DNA from: CAZMGG01 sp964565715
GTDB lineage: Bacteria; Planctomycetota; UBA1135; UBA2386
Assembly (NCBI GenBank): GCA_964565715.1
Contig: CAZMGG010000095.1
Coordinates: forward strand, 1-22,209
DNA: 22,209 nt
Direction: 5' to 3'
Within the stretch, counting starts at the first letter, position 1. The number at the start of each line of letters is the position of its first letter. The notes beneath the pieces were generated by a model that was not told where the DNA came from, made no database searches, and worked only from the letters and a program-made list of their open reading frames with translations. Shown here piece by piece: positions 7,065 to 15,125 of this stretch. Both the position numbers and the translations under genes were made by a program.

Positions 7065-9305
7065 ATGAACCCCGTCCGCCTCTGGGGCGATCCCTTCGCC
7101 GGGACCGCCGCCGCCGCCCGTCTGCGCGCCTTCCTGATCCTCGCCGGCGAGAACGGCTGCGAGGTGGCGTTGGCGCTGGGCGCGGTGCGGGAGGCGGCGG
7201 TGACGGGCGGGGAGGTGGTCGAACTGACCGACGGCGCGCGGGTGCTGCGGGTCGGCACGGCGCTCTGCGAGGCCGAACTGGCGCGGCTGCGGCGGGCGGT
7301 GACGAGCGTGGTGCCGGGCTCGGCGCCGGTGGTGGTGTTCGCCGAGGCCGAGGGGATGGCCGACGGGCTGGCGCTGGCGGGGCTGGAGTGGCCGCGGGCC
7401 TGCAAGGTGATCCCGGCCCAGGCCGCGGCGACGGCGCAGGAACTGCTGGCGCGGGTGCGGGCGGAGCTGCGGTGGGCGGGGACCGAGGATCCCCCGGTGT
7501 GCCGCGAGCGGGCCGAGTTGCAGCCGTTCCTGGCGCTGCCGCCGGTGGATCCCCAGGGCGTGCTGGTGCACGTCGGCGCGGTGGATGGCAGCCGCGGCAC
7601 CGACCTGGTGCTGCGGCTGTTCGCGCGGGAGGTGGCGGCCGGCGGCCGGCGGCTGCGGGTCGTGCTGGACGGCGAGGCGGCGGAGCGGGACGCGTTCGTG
7701 GCGGCCGCCGGGGAACTGCTGCGGCAGGAGGCGCCGCCGGGCATCGAGCCGGCGGTGGAGTTCGTGCCGGGGCCCCTGCGGGCGGCGCACCTGCGCGACG
7801 CGGCGGTGGTGCTGCTGCCGTGGCGGCAGGCCGCGGGCCTGGAGGTGGTGGTCGACGCGCTGGCGTCGGGCCGGCCGGTGCTGCTGTCGCGCTGGGGCGG
7901 GACCGCGGGCATGGTGCCGGGACCGGGCCTGTGCGAACCGATCGGCGGGCGGCTGCTGCCGGCGGAGAACGGCCAGCCGGGGCGCTTCGAGCCGCAGGTC
8001 CGGGCGCTGTCGGCGGCGTTGCGCGCGGTGCTGGCCGACCCGGCGCGGGCGGCGGCGGTGGGCGCCCGCGGCCGCGCCCATGCGCTGGGTGAGCTGTGCG
8101 CCGATGCGCCGGCCGCTGCCCTGCCGCGGCGCTGCGCGGTGACCGGCGAGCGGCCGGTGGTGGTGCTGGAGGCGCCGCTGTTGGAGACGTCGTCGGCGGC
8201 GGAGCTGACCATCGACACGGCGCGGGCCCTGCTGGCCCGGGACCAGGTGGAGCTGTGGCTGCGGCCGCGGGCGCCGTTCCGGCACGAGCTGGGCTGGCTG
8301 CGGGCGCGGGCGCCCGAACTGCTGCCGCGGCTGTGCCGCGAGGTGCGCGGCGCCGACCTGTGGCTGTCGGCGGGCTGGCCGGTGCGGGCCGATCGGCCCG
8401 ACTGCGGCACGTTCGCGGTGCGCTTCGACTACGAGTACGGCGCGCTGCCGGTGGAGCTGATGCCGCTGCTCGACCAGGAGGCGGACCAGGTGGTGGTGCA
8501 CAGCGCGCCGGTGTTCCGGCTGCTGATGGCGGCGGGCCGCAGCGACGAGCGGCTGACGCTGCTGCCGCACGGCGTCGACCCGGTGTTCCAGGGCGAAGGT
8601 GCGGTGCTGCCGGAGGTGGCGGCGTTCGCGCCGGGGCTGCCGAAGGTGCTGTTCGTGGGCGGCCTGATCTGGCGCAAGGGCGTCGACCTGCTGCTGCAGG
8701 CGGCGCTGCAGGCCTGGGCCGCAGGGGCGCGCTTCGCGCTCGTGTTCAAGGCACTGGGCTCCGATCAGCACTACGCGGGCTTCGGGCTCGGCGAACTGGT
8801 GCGCCGCGTGCAGCGGACCGACGGCGCGCCGCCGGTGCTGCTGCTGGAACGCGACCTGTCGCGGGCGGAGCTGGCGGCGCTCTACCGGAGCTGCGACCTG
8901 CTGGCGCATCCGTATCGCGGCGAGGGCTTCGGGCTGCCGGTGCTGGAGGCGCGGGCCTGCGGGCTGCCGGTGCTGGTGACGGCGGGCGGCAGCACCGACG
9001 ACTTCGGCCAGGGGCCGGGCGTGGTGAAGGTGTCCGCCGCGCGGCGCGACCTCGAACTGCCGGGCTGCCACGGCTCGCTGCCCTGGGTGCTGGAGCCGGA
9101 CGCCCAGGCGCTGCGGGCGGCGTTCGCCGGCGCGCTGCGCGATCTGGGAGTCCTGCGATCGGGCGCGGCGGCGACCGCCCCGGCGGTGCGGGCGGCGTTC
9201 GGCTGGGACGCGGCGGCGGCGGGCATCGAACGCCTGGCGGCGCTCGGCATGGGCCGGCGGCGGCCGCGGCGGGTGGCGCCGGTGGGGCCCGCCGCGGTGG
9301 TCTGA
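7065..9305 (+). CDS. Large glycosyltransferase with two GT-B (GT4-like) units
   Basis: A 746-residue protein from ATG 7065 (no strong ribosome binding site). The C-terminal unit is a clear GT4 nucleotide-sugar-binding half: VLFVGGLIWRKGVDLLL (~527-543) and the E-x7-E-type motif EGFGLPVLEARACGLPV (~617-633). The stretch LLPHGVDPVF lies before it, and an acceptor-side domain starts near residue 363. The N-terminal ~330 residues look like a second, more degenerate GT-B unit: VLVHVGAVDGSRGTDLVLRL (~166-185) and AGLEVVVDALASGRPVLLS (~256-274), where the first Glu of the motif is not conserved. No signal peptide or membrane span, so it is probably cytoplasmic and acts on lipid-linked glycans or on flagellin. 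It ends 82 bases before flgB on the same strand, which makes flagellin or surface glycosylation plausible but unproven. Confidence 0.85.
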   Translation: MNPVRLWGDPFAGTAAAARLRAFLILAGENGCEVALALGAVREAAVTGGEVVELTDGARVLRVGTALCEAELARLRRAVTSVVPGSAPVVVFAEAEGMADGLALAGLEWPRACKVIPAQAAATAQELLARVRAELRWAGTEDPPVCRERAELQPFLALPPVDPQGVLVHVGAVDGSRGTDLVLRLFAREVAAGGRRLRVVLDGEAAERDAFVAAAGELLRQEAPPGIEPAVEFVPGPLRAAHLRDAAVVLLPWRQAAGLEVVVDALASGRPVLLSRWGGTAGMVPGPGLCEPIGGRLLPAENGQPGRFEPQVRALSAALRAVLADPARAAAVGARGRAHALGELCADAPAAALPRRCAVTGERPVVVLEAPLLETSSAAELTIDTARALLARDQVELWLRPRAPFRHELGWLRARAPELLPRLCREVRGADLWLSAGWPVRADRPDCGTFAVRFDYEYGALPVELMPLLDQEADQVVVHSAPVFRLLMAAGRSDERLTLLPHGVDPVFQGEGAVLPEVAAFAPGLPKVLFVGGLIWRKGVDLLLQAALQAWAAGARFALVFKALGSDQHYAGFGLGELVRRVQRTDGAPPVLLLERDLSRAELAALYRSCDLLAHPYRGEGFGLPVLEARACGLPVLVTAGGSTDDFGQGPGVVKVSAARRDLELPGCHGSLPWVLEPDAQALRAAFAGALRDLGVLRSGAAATAPAVRAAFGWDAAAAGIERLAALGMGRRRPRRVAPVGPAAVV

Positions 9306-9335
9306 ACGGACGGGCGCGGCGCGGAACGGCCGGTC

Positions 9336-9364
9336 TCAAGGCGGGATGGGGCGCGGGCCGATGT
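9336..9364 (+). promoter_or_regulatory. Candidate sigma-28-like promoter upstream of flgB
   Basis: TCAA (9336-9339, within TCTCAA) is separated by 17 bases from GCCGATGT (9357-9364). E. coli FliA promoters have TAAA, about 15 bases, then GCCGATAA. The element sits 23 bases before the flgB start codon in the 82-base gap after the glycosyltransferase. The same TCTCAA-N17-GCCGAT arrangement occurs before fliL. Confidence 0.35.
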
Positions 9365-9377
9365 AGCGGATGCAGGC

Positions 9378-9384
9378 AGAGGAA
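9378..9384 (+). promoter_or_regulatory. Ribosome binding site fixing the flgB start
   Basis: AGAGGAA ends three bases before ATG 9388. The in-frame ATG at 9370 lies upstream of it, has no such site and would add six residues. Confidence 0.55.
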
Positions 9385-9387
9385 CCC

Positions 9388-9735
9388 ATGATCGACCTCG
9401 ATCGCGACACGGCGTTGACCGGCAAGGTGCTCGACGCGATGGCCGCCCGGGCCAAGGCGGCGATCCACAACATCGCCAACCAGAACACCCCGGGCTACAA
9501 GCGCTACGAGGTGCGCTTCGAGGCGATGCTGCGCGACGCCGTCGAGAAGGGGAAGCCGATCGACGACATCGAACCGGTGGTGGTGCGCGACACCTCGGGC
9601 ATGCCCGGCGAGAACAACGTCTCGCTGCTCGACGAGCTGTCGATGCTCGAGAAGGTGCGGCTCCTGCAGGACGTGTTCAGCCGCCGCATGGGCGGCACCG
9701 TCAGCCAGCTCAACCGGGCCATCTTCGGCCGCTAG
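9388..9735 (+). CDS. flgB: Flagellar basal-body rod protein FlgB
   Basis: A 115-residue proximal-rod subunit, slightly shorter than usual. It has the rod-family N-terminal signature NIANQNTPGYKRYEVRFEAML (usual NIAN..TPGYK) and a helical C-terminus (NVSLLDELSMLEKVRLLQDVF) for coiled-coil packing with other rod proteins. Start 9388 is favoured by the AGAGGAA site. It lacks a cleavable signal peptide, as expected for a protein secreted by the flagellar export system. First gene of the flagellar cluster; flgC follows after 14 bases. Confidence 0.95.
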   Translation: MIDLDRDTALTGKVLDAMAARAKAAIHNIANQNTPGYKRYEVRFEAMLRDAVEKGKPIDDIEPVVVRDTSGMPGENNVSLLDELSMLEKVRLLQDVFSRRMGGTVSQLNRAIFGR

Positions 9736-9749
9736 ACGGAGACCATGCG

Positions 9750-10205
9750 ATGAACGACCCGATGAGCGGCATCTTCCAGGGCTTCGAGATCGCCAGCGCC
9801 GGCCTGCGGGCCGAGGCGACCCGGGCCGAGGTGGCGTCCACCAACCTCGCCAACATGCACAGCACCGGCAACGCCAGCCGCCTGCCCTACAAGCGCAAGC
9901 AGGTCGTGTTCGAGGAGGTGCTGGAGCAGTCACGCAGGCGGTCGGACGTGTCCGGCGGCGAACTGCTGGCGCGCGGCAGCCGCGTGGCGCGGGTCGAGGA
10001 GGACGAGGTCAGCGAGTTCCCGCGCTTCCAGAATCCCGGGCATCGCGACGCCGACGCCGAGGGCTGGGTGTGGACCAGCAACGTCGACGTGTTCCGCGAA
10101 CTGGTCGACCTGTCGGTGGCCGAGCGCAGCTACGCCGCCAACCTCGCCGCCATGCGCATCTACAAGTCGATGATGCAGAACACGGTCACCAACATGCGGC
10201 AGTGA
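9750..10205 (+). CDS. flgC: Flagellar basal-body rod protein FlgC
   Basis: A 151-residue proximal-rod protein. The N-terminal half has the rod motif (FEIASAGLRAEATRAEVAST then NLANMHSTGNAS) and the LPYKRKQVVFEE segment. The C-terminus (NVDVFRELVDLSVAERSYAA then NLAAMRIYKSMMQNTVTNM) is the conserved helical region of FlgC, where most bacteria have NVn...EMvdM..A.RsYeaN. GGAGA at 9738-9742, seven bases ahead, supports ATG 9750. It is assembled with FlgB above FliE and the MS ring. Confidence 0.95.
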   Translation: MNDPMSGIFQGFEIASAGLRAEATRAEVASTNLANMHSTGNASRLPYKRKQVVFEEVLEQSRRRSDVSGGELLARGSRVARVEEDEVSEFPRFQNPGHRDADAEGWVWTSNVDVFRELVDLSVAERSYAANLAAMRIYKSMMQNTVTNMRQ

Positions 10206-10236
10206 GCCGCGCGGCATCGGGTAACAGGAGGCAGCC

Positions 10237-10563
10237 ATGACCGGATTCGACCTGCAGGGACCGATGGGCTTCGAGGGGCCGATGCCGCGGCCCGTCCGGC
10301 TGGTGGGCGAAGGCCTTGGGCCGCAGACGCCCGCCGCCGAGGGCGCGGGCTTCGCGGGCGTGCTCGACGCGACGTTGGGCCGCGTCGACGCGCTGCAGGA
10401 CGAGGTGAAGGAGAAGTTCACCGGGCTGGCCGCCGGCGAGCAGGTGGAGCTGCACGACCTGATGGCCTCGATGGGCAAGAGCGAAGTGGCGTTCAACCTC
10501 ATGCTCGAGGTCAAGAACCGCCTGGTGGATGCCTGGGACAAGTTGTCGCGTTCGGTGATGTGA
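10237..10563 (+). CDS. fliE: Flagellar hook-basal body complex protein FliE
   Basis: A 108-residue protein preceded by a strong AGGAGG (10226-10231). The C-terminal half matches FliE, the junction between the MS ring and the rod: EQVELHDLMASMGKSEVAFN then LMLEVKNRLVDAWDKLSR, equivalent to the usual dVm.a..kA..a...t..VRNK...AY.EI. The N-terminal ~45 residues are Pro/Gly-rich and poorly conserved, as is common. It lies between flgC and fliF, the usual position, three bases before fliF. Confidence 0.92.
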   Translation: MTGFDLQGPMGFEGPMPRPVRLVGEGLGPQTPAAEGAGFAGVLDATLGRVDALQDEVKEKFTGLAAGEQVELHDLMASMGKSEVAFNLMLEVKNRLVDAWDKLSRSVM

Positions 10564-10566
10564 TCC

Positions 10567-12102
10567 ATGCGTCAGTTCTTCAGTGACCTGGGAAGGCAGC
10601 TGCAGGGCATCTGGGGCCGGCTCGACGGCGCCCAGCGCCTGGTGGTGGTGGCCGTCCTCGTGGCGGCGGTGGTCGGGCTGCTCGGCATCGTCTGGTTCGC
10701 CGGCCGGCCGAGCTACCAGGAGATCTACTCCGCCACCTCGCCGGACGAGCTGCGCGACGCCCGCCGGCTGCTCAACCAGGCCGGCGTGCCGTTCATCACC
10801 GACGACTCCGGCCAGAGCATCCTGGTGGAGCGCAGCAAGATCGGCCAGGCCAACGCGATCCTGTTCGAGGGCGGCGTGCGCAGCACCAGCGGGGCGCGGG
10901 GCGACGGCGGCGTCGCCGGCCTGCTGGCCGACAGCGACACCCGCGCCGACATCCTGGAGGGCAAGGCGCGGCAGCGCGCCGAGGACGCCATCCGGCAGCT
11001 CGACGGCGTGCTGGCGGTGACGGTGAATGCGACGCGGCCGCGGCGCTCGGCGTTCCGCGATCGCGATCGCGAGACGCAGCCCCGCGCCACGGTGGCGCTG
11101 CGGCTGCGGTCCGGCGTGCCGTTCGAGCAGGTGGCGAAGGCGGCGGCCAGCCAGGCCTCCTCGGCGGTGGGCATGCCGATGGAGAACGTCGAGGTGGTCA
11201 ACGCCACGACCCATGCCCGCTGGCGGTGGGACCCGGACCGCGAGGGCGCCACCGGCGCCGGCGAGTTCATGGCCCAGCAGCGGGCGATCTCGGACCTGAA
11301 GACCCAGGCGGCGCAGATGGCGCTCGACGCGGTCTATCCCGGCAAGACCATCGTCTCGGTCAACGTCGAGCTGGATCCGTCCTGGGAGGTGCAGACCAGC
11401 AAGATCATCCCGACCGAGGCCCTGGTGAAGTCGGACCGGACCACCAAGGACAGCACCGACAGCGGCGCGCCGGCGGCCGGCGCGGGCAACGGCAGCGGCG
11501 GCGAGCCCGCCGACGCCAGCCATCGCAACAGCACCAGCAAGGAGACCAGCGACCGCGAGTTCGTCACCGACATCGGCGAGCGGCGGTCGGGCAAGCTGGC
11601 GCCGGAGGTCAAGCGGATGACCGTGGCGCTGCTCTACGACGAGTCGCTGGACAAGAAGAACGGCTTCGTGCCCGCCGACCTGGCCAAGGTGGTGAAGTCG
11701 ATCGTCGGCTGGGACGGCAAGCGCGACGAGGACGCGGCGTTCTCGGTGATGAGCGGCGCATTCCCGCCCGAGGAGCCGCTGGTCTCGTCCAGCGGTCCCG
11801 GGCTCGGCGAGGTGGCGCTGGGCTGGGCGCCGACGGTGGCGCAGATCCTCGGCCTGATGCTGGTCCTGTTCTTCCTGAAGGGCCTGTTCAAGCGGCCGAC
11901 CCCCGTCCGCAGCAGCAATCCGTTCGGCGACCTGTCGCCGGCGACGACCTCCGGCGCCGCCGACGACGAGGACGACCTCGCCAACCTGTCCGAGGAGGAG
12001 CAGGTGAAGCGCCTGCGCCGTGAGATCGAACGGGCGATCGGCCAGGATCCGGCCACCCTGGCCCGCCTGCTGGAGTCCTGGCTGACGGAGCAACCGGCGT
12101 GA
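10567..12102 (+). CDS. fliF: Flagellar MS-ring protein FliF
   Basis: A 511-residue membrane protein, slightly shorter than typical FliF (~530-570). The N-terminal membrane span is at ~19-41 (LVVVAVLVAAVVGLLGIVWF). The YscJ/FliF ring-building region follows (PSYQEIYSATSPDELRDARR, then LLNQAGVPF). The periplasmic collar region includes a low-complexity Ser/Gly/Ala/Asp insert (~298-325). The second span is at ~416-439 (APTVAQILGLMLVLFFLKGLF), and the acidic C-terminal helix (LSEEEQVKRLRREIERAIGQ) is the FliG-binding tail. Its stop overlaps the fliG start by 4 bases (GTGA), so FliF and FliG are probably made in coupled amounts. Confidence 0.96.
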   Translation: MRQFFSDLGRQLQGIWGRLDGAQRLVVVAVLVAAVVGLLGIVWFAGRPSYQEIYSATSPDELRDARRLLNQAGVPFITDDSGQSILVERSKIGQANAILFEGGVRSTSGARGDGGVAGLLADSDTRADILEGKARQRAEDAIRQLDGVLAVTVNATRPRRSAFRDRDRETQPRATVALRLRSGVPFEQVAKAAASQASSAVGMPMENVEVVNATTHARWRWDPDREGATGAGEFMAQQRAISDLKTQAAQMALDAVYPGKTIVSVNVELDPSWEVQTSKIIPTEALVKSDRTTKDSTDSGAPAAGAGNGSGGEPADASHRNSTSKETSDREFVTDIGERRSGKLAPEVKRMTVALLYDESLDKKNGFVPADLAKVVKSIVGWDGKRDEDAAFSVMSGAFPPEEPLVSSSGPGLGEVALGWAPTVAQILGLMLVLFFLKGLFKRPTPVRSSNPFGDLSPATTSGAADDEDDLANLSEEEQVKRLRREIERAIGQDPATLARLLESWLTEQPA

Positions 12103-13118
12103 AGAAGGACGACAACGACCTGACGGCGGACAAGTGCGTCGCCACGCTGCTGCTGTCCATCGACCAGGATCTCTCGGCCAAGGTGCTCAAGCACTTCACC
12201 GACGACAGCGTCGACAAGGTCACCCGCGCCATGCAGGAGCTGCAGGAGATGGTGATCGACCAGAAGTCGCTGCGCCGGGTCTATCTCGGCGCCGTGTCGC
12301 GCATGCAGAAGGGCGGCATGGCGCTGGGCGACGTCGCCGGCGCCATGCGCAACGTGCTGATCAAGGCGTTCGGCGAGGACCGCGGCACCGACGTGACCCG
12401 GCGCGCCAACAGCGACATCCTGGCCAAGCGGCCGTTCGCCATGTTCGAGGCCCTGGGCCCCGAGGACCTCGCCAACCTGCTGACCGAGGAACACCCGCAG
12501 ATCGCCGCGGTGTTCATGGCGCACCTGGACCGCAAGAAGGGCGGCGAGGTGCTGAAGTTCCTCGAGGAGGAGATGCGCGCCGACCTGGTGCATCGCGTGG
12601 CGACCCTGGACCGCACGCCGCCGGACGTCGTGCAGCGCGTGCTCGACGTCATGCGCAAGAAGGTCAAGGACCTCGGCCTGACCACGTTGCGGTCGGAGCC
12701 GAAGGCGTGGATCAAGGCCGCCGCCGAGCTGCTCAACAACATGGGCGGCGGCGAGAAGGTGCTGCTGGAGAAGATCGAGGCGGGCGACGCCGAGCTGGCC
12801 GGGCTGATCCGCGAGAAGATGTTCACCTTCGACGACCTCGCCAAGCTCGACAAGAAGGCGATGCAGAAGATCCTGGCCCAGGTCGACTCGCGGCAGCTGT
12901 CGCTGGCCCTGAAGGCGGCGGTGCCCGAGGTCGAGGACGCCGTGCTCGGCAACCTGTCGAAGCGCGCCGCCGACATGGTCAAGGAGGAGCGTGACAACCT
13001 CGGGCCGACGCCGCTCGGCGACGTCACCCAGGCCCAGAACGAGGTGCTCAAGCTGGTCCGCGACATGATGGACAAGGGCGACATCCAGGTCGGCGGCGCC
13101 GCGGAGCAGATGGTATGA
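12099..13118 (+). CDS. fliG: Flagellar motor switch protein FliG
   Basis: A 339-residue protein from GTG 12099. The N-terminal domain (ADKCVATLLLSIDQDLSAK then VLKHF) binds FliF. The middle domain has the EHPQ hallmark at ~130 (LLTEEHPQIAAVFMAHLD). The C-terminal torque domain has MFTFDDLAKLDKKAMQKILA followed by QVDSRQLSLALKAAVPE. The helix that faces the stator (LSKRAADMVKEERDNLGP) keeps its charged residues. It forms the rotor ring on the cytoplasmic face of FliF and reverses rotation through FliM/FliN. It overlaps both fliF and fliH by 4 bases. Confidence 0.97.
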   Translation: MKKDDNDLTADKCVATLLLSIDQDLSAKVLKHFTDDSVDKVTRAMQELQEMVIDQKSLRRVYLGAVSRMQKGGMALGDVAGAMRNVLIKAFGEDRGTDVTRRANSDILAKRPFAMFEALGPEDLANLLTEEHPQIAAVFMAHLDRKKGGEVLKFLEEEMRADLVHRVATLDRTPPDVVQRVLDVMRKKVKDLGLTTLRSEPKAWIKAAAELLNNMGGGEKVLLEKIEAGDAELAGLIREKMFTFDDLAKLDKKAMQKILAQVDSRQLSLALKAAVPEVEDAVLGNLSKRAADMVKEERDNLGPTPLGDVTQAQNEVLKLVRDMMDKGDIQVGGAAEQMV

Positions 13119-13720
13119 GCGAGGCGGCGACGGGCGCGGCGCGGATGGCGTTGCCGGAGCGCCTGGTCGGCCTGCGCCTGCACTCGCGGCGGCAGGCCCC
13201 GGGCACGCCGGTGCCGGAGCGCGTCCGCTGGCTGGTGCAGCTCGGCGAGCGCAACCGGCGCGACGCCGAGGCCCACGCCGCGTTGCTGCGCGTCGGCTCT
13301 GCGGTGCAGAGCGCGCTGCGCGACCTGCCGCGGGCGGTGCAGGGCCGGCTGGACGAGGTCGCCATCCTGGCGGTGGAGATCGGTCTGGCGGTGGCCCGCG
13401 AGGTGGTCGGCGAGGCCCTCGACCGCGGCCACGTCGATCCGACGCCGGTGGTGGCCCGCTGCCTGCGGGAGCTGGTCACCGGCAGCGACAGCGCCCGGGT
13501 GGCGGTGCGCCTGCACCCCGAGGACCTCGGGCCGGTGCTGGAGCGGCTCGCCGCCCACCAGGACCTGCAGGCATCGCTCGGCCAGGCCGACCTGCGGCCG
13601 GATCCGGCCATCGGCCGCGGCGCCGTCGTGGTCGAGTCCGGCGCCGGCCGGCTGCGCGCCGAGCCGCGCGAGGCCCTCGAGCGGATCGCCGCCGAAGTGC
13701 GGCGCGAGGCCGCCCGGTGA
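13115..13720 (+). CDS. fliH: Flagellar export apparatus protein FliH
   Basis: A 201-residue protein between fliG and fliI, overlapping each by 4 bases. The C-terminal half has the FliH/YscL pattern: a helical segment (EVAILAVEIGLAVAREVVGE), then ARVAVRLHPEDLGPVLERL and the strand-turn ADLRPDPAIGRGAVVVESGAG. In the family this region binds the FliI ATPase and regulates it. The N-terminal ~50 residues are Arg/Ala-rich and lack the usual long Gln/Glu-rich helix, so it is at the short end for the family. Identity rests on both motif and position. Confidence 0.88.
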   Translation: MSEAATGAARMALPERLVGLRLHSRRQAPGTPVPERVRWLVQLGERNRRDAEAHAALLRVGSAVQSALRDLPRAVQGRLDEVAILAVEIGLAVAREVVGEALDRGHVDPTPVVARCLRELVTGSDSARVAVRLHPEDLGPVLERLAAHQDLQASLGQADLRPDPAIGRGAVVVESGAGRLRAEPREALERIAAEVRREAAR

Positions 13721-15030
13721 CGCTGCCGGCCTCGGTGCAGGGCGCGCTGCAGCGGGCCGGCGCGCTGACGCGGCCCCGTTCGGAAGGGCGCGTGCAGTCG
13801 ATCCGCGGCATCGCCGCCCAGGTGGCCGGCCTGCGGGCGGCCATCGGCGACCTCTGCACCATCCACGCCGGCGGCGGCGAGCACCCGGTGCCCGCCGAGG
13901 TGGTCGGTTTCGACGGCGAGCGCGCCGTGGTGCTGCCGCTCGGCGAGCTGCAGCGCATCGCGCCGTTCGACCGCGTCACCAACGAGCACCGCGCCCTGGA
14001 GGTGCCGGTGGGTGAGGGGCTGCTCGGTCGCGTCGTCGACGCGCTCGGCCGCCCCCTCGACGACGGACCGCCGATCGCGGGACCGACCCGGGCGGTGACC
14101 GGCGAGGCGCCGGCGGCGCTGCAGCGGGCGCCGATCGACCGTCCGGTGGAGACCGGCATCGCCGCCATCGACGGCCTGCTCACCGTCGGCCGCGGCCAGC
14201 GCGTCGGCGTGTTCGCCGGTTCCGGCGTCGGCAAGTCGTCGCTGATGGGCACCATCGCCCGCGGCAAGGCGGCGCAGGTCAACGTCATCGCCCTGATCGG
14301 CGAGCGCGGTCGCGAGGTGCGCGAGTTCGTCGACGACGTGCTCGGCCCGGACGGCCTGCGCAAGTCGGTGGTCGTCGTCTGCACGTCGGAGAGCCCGCCG
14401 ATGCTGCGCCTGAAGGCGCCGTTCACCGCGGTGACCATCGCCGAGCAGTTCCGCGCCCAGGGCCAGGACGTCCTGTTCCTGCTCGACTCGGTCACCCGCT
14501 TCGCCATGGCCGCCCGCGAGGTCGGCCTCGCCGCCGGCGAGCCGCCCACGTTGCGCGGCTACCCGCCGTCGCTGTTCGCCCTGCTGCCGCGGCTGGTGGA
14601 ACGGCTCGGCAACGACCAGCGCGGCAGCATCACCGGCCTGCTGACGGTGCTGGTGGACGGCGACGACATGAACGAGCCGGTGGCCGACGCCCTGCGCGGC
14701 TACCTGGACGGCCACGTGGTGCTGAGCCGGCCGATCGCCCAGCGCGGCCGTTTTCCGGCGGTGGACGTGCTGGCCTCGATCAGCCGTCTGATGCCGAAGG
14801 TCACCAGCGAGGACCAGCAGCGCCGCGCCCGCAAGCTGCGCGAGCTGCTGGCCCACCACGAGGAGAACCGCGACCTCGTGCAGGTGGGCGCCTACCGCAA
14901 GGGCACCGATCCGCTGCTGGACCGGGCCCTGGACCGGCTGCCGGCCATCGAGGCCCTGCTGCACCACGGCTTCGACAGCCGGCCGATGGCCGACACCCTG
15001 CAGCGGCTGCAGCAGATCGCCGGGCTGTGA
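13717..15030 (+). CDS. fliI: Flagellum-specific export ATPase FliI
   Basis: A 437-residue F1-beta-like ATPase from GTG 13717, coupled to fliH. The Walker A motif is GVFAGSGVGKSSLMG (~164-178), Walker B is VLFLLDSVTRFAMAARE (~252-268), and the family signatures GEPPTLRGYPPSLFALLPRL and GSITGLLTVLVDGDDMNEPV are intact, followed by SRPIAQRGRFPAVDVLASISR. Length and motifs are complete, so the enzyme should be active. It unfolds and delivers export substrates at the cytoplasmic face, with FliH and FliJ. A 95-base gap with a GC-rich hairpin separates it from fliJ. Confidence 0.97.
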   Translation: MTLPASVQGALQRAGALTRPRSEGRVQSIRGIAAQVAGLRAAIGDLCTIHAGGGEHPVPAEVVGFDGERAVVLPLGELQRIAPFDRVTNEHRALEVPVGEGLLGRVVDALGRPLDDGPPIAGPTRAVTGEAPAALQRAPIDRPVETGIAAIDGLLTVGRGQRVGVFAGSGVGKSSLMGTIARGKAAQVNVIALIGERGREVREFVDDVLGPDGLRKSVVVVCTSESPPMLRLKAPFTAVTIAEQFRAQGQDVLFLLDSVTRFAMAAREVGLAAGEPPTLRGYPPSLFALLPRLVERLGNDQRGSITGLLTVLVDGDDMNEPVADALRGYLDGHVVLSRPIAQRGRFPAVDVLASISRLMPKVTSEDQQRRARKLRELLAHHEENRDLVQVGAYRKGTDPLLDRALDRLPAIEALLHHGFDSRPMADTLQRLQQIAGL

Positions 15031-15033
15031 GCC

Positions 15034-15051
15034 GCCGGCACTGCCGGCTTT
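15034..15051 (+). terminator. GC hairpin after fliI, possible weak terminator or attenuator
   Basis: GCCGGC (15034-15039), loop ACT, GCCGGC (15043-15048), then only TTT. The short U-run makes full termination unlikely; partial attenuation or transcript-end stabilisation would fit. Confidence 0.3.
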
Positions 15052-15089
15052 CGCGACGGTGAGGATCCCGCCCCCGACCGCAAGTCCGG

Positions 15090-15118
15090 TGCAGAAAGCG
15101 CCATGCCAACGCCGATAG
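15090..15118 (+). promoter_or_regulatory. Weak sigma-28-like element upstream of fliJ
   Basis: TGCA (15090-15093), 17 bases, then GCCGATAG (15111-15118). It ends only seven bases before the fliJ ATG and touches the AGGGGA ribosome binding site, so transcription from it would be almost leaderless. Kept at low confidence because the spacing repeats that of flgB and fliL. Confidence 0.15.
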
Positions 15119-15125
15119 GGGAAGC

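Noticed and set aside
6330..9071. Very long antisense open frames, e.g. 913 codons opposite the glycosyltransferase and others at 13048-16065, 10186-12093, 19677-22049 and 3822-6363
   Set aside because: In GC-rich genes the opposite and shifted frames lack stop codons. These products are monotonous Arg/Ala/Pro/Gly/His-rich sequences with no motifs, while the other strand encodes recognisable families. Only the ends at 6330-6995 (methyltransferase) and 3891-5198 (receiver protein) are real.
9306..9387. Sigma-54 promoter (GG-N10-GC type) ahead of flgB
   Set aside because: No TGGCAC-N5-TTGC-like pair was found in this gap or in those before fliJ and fliL.
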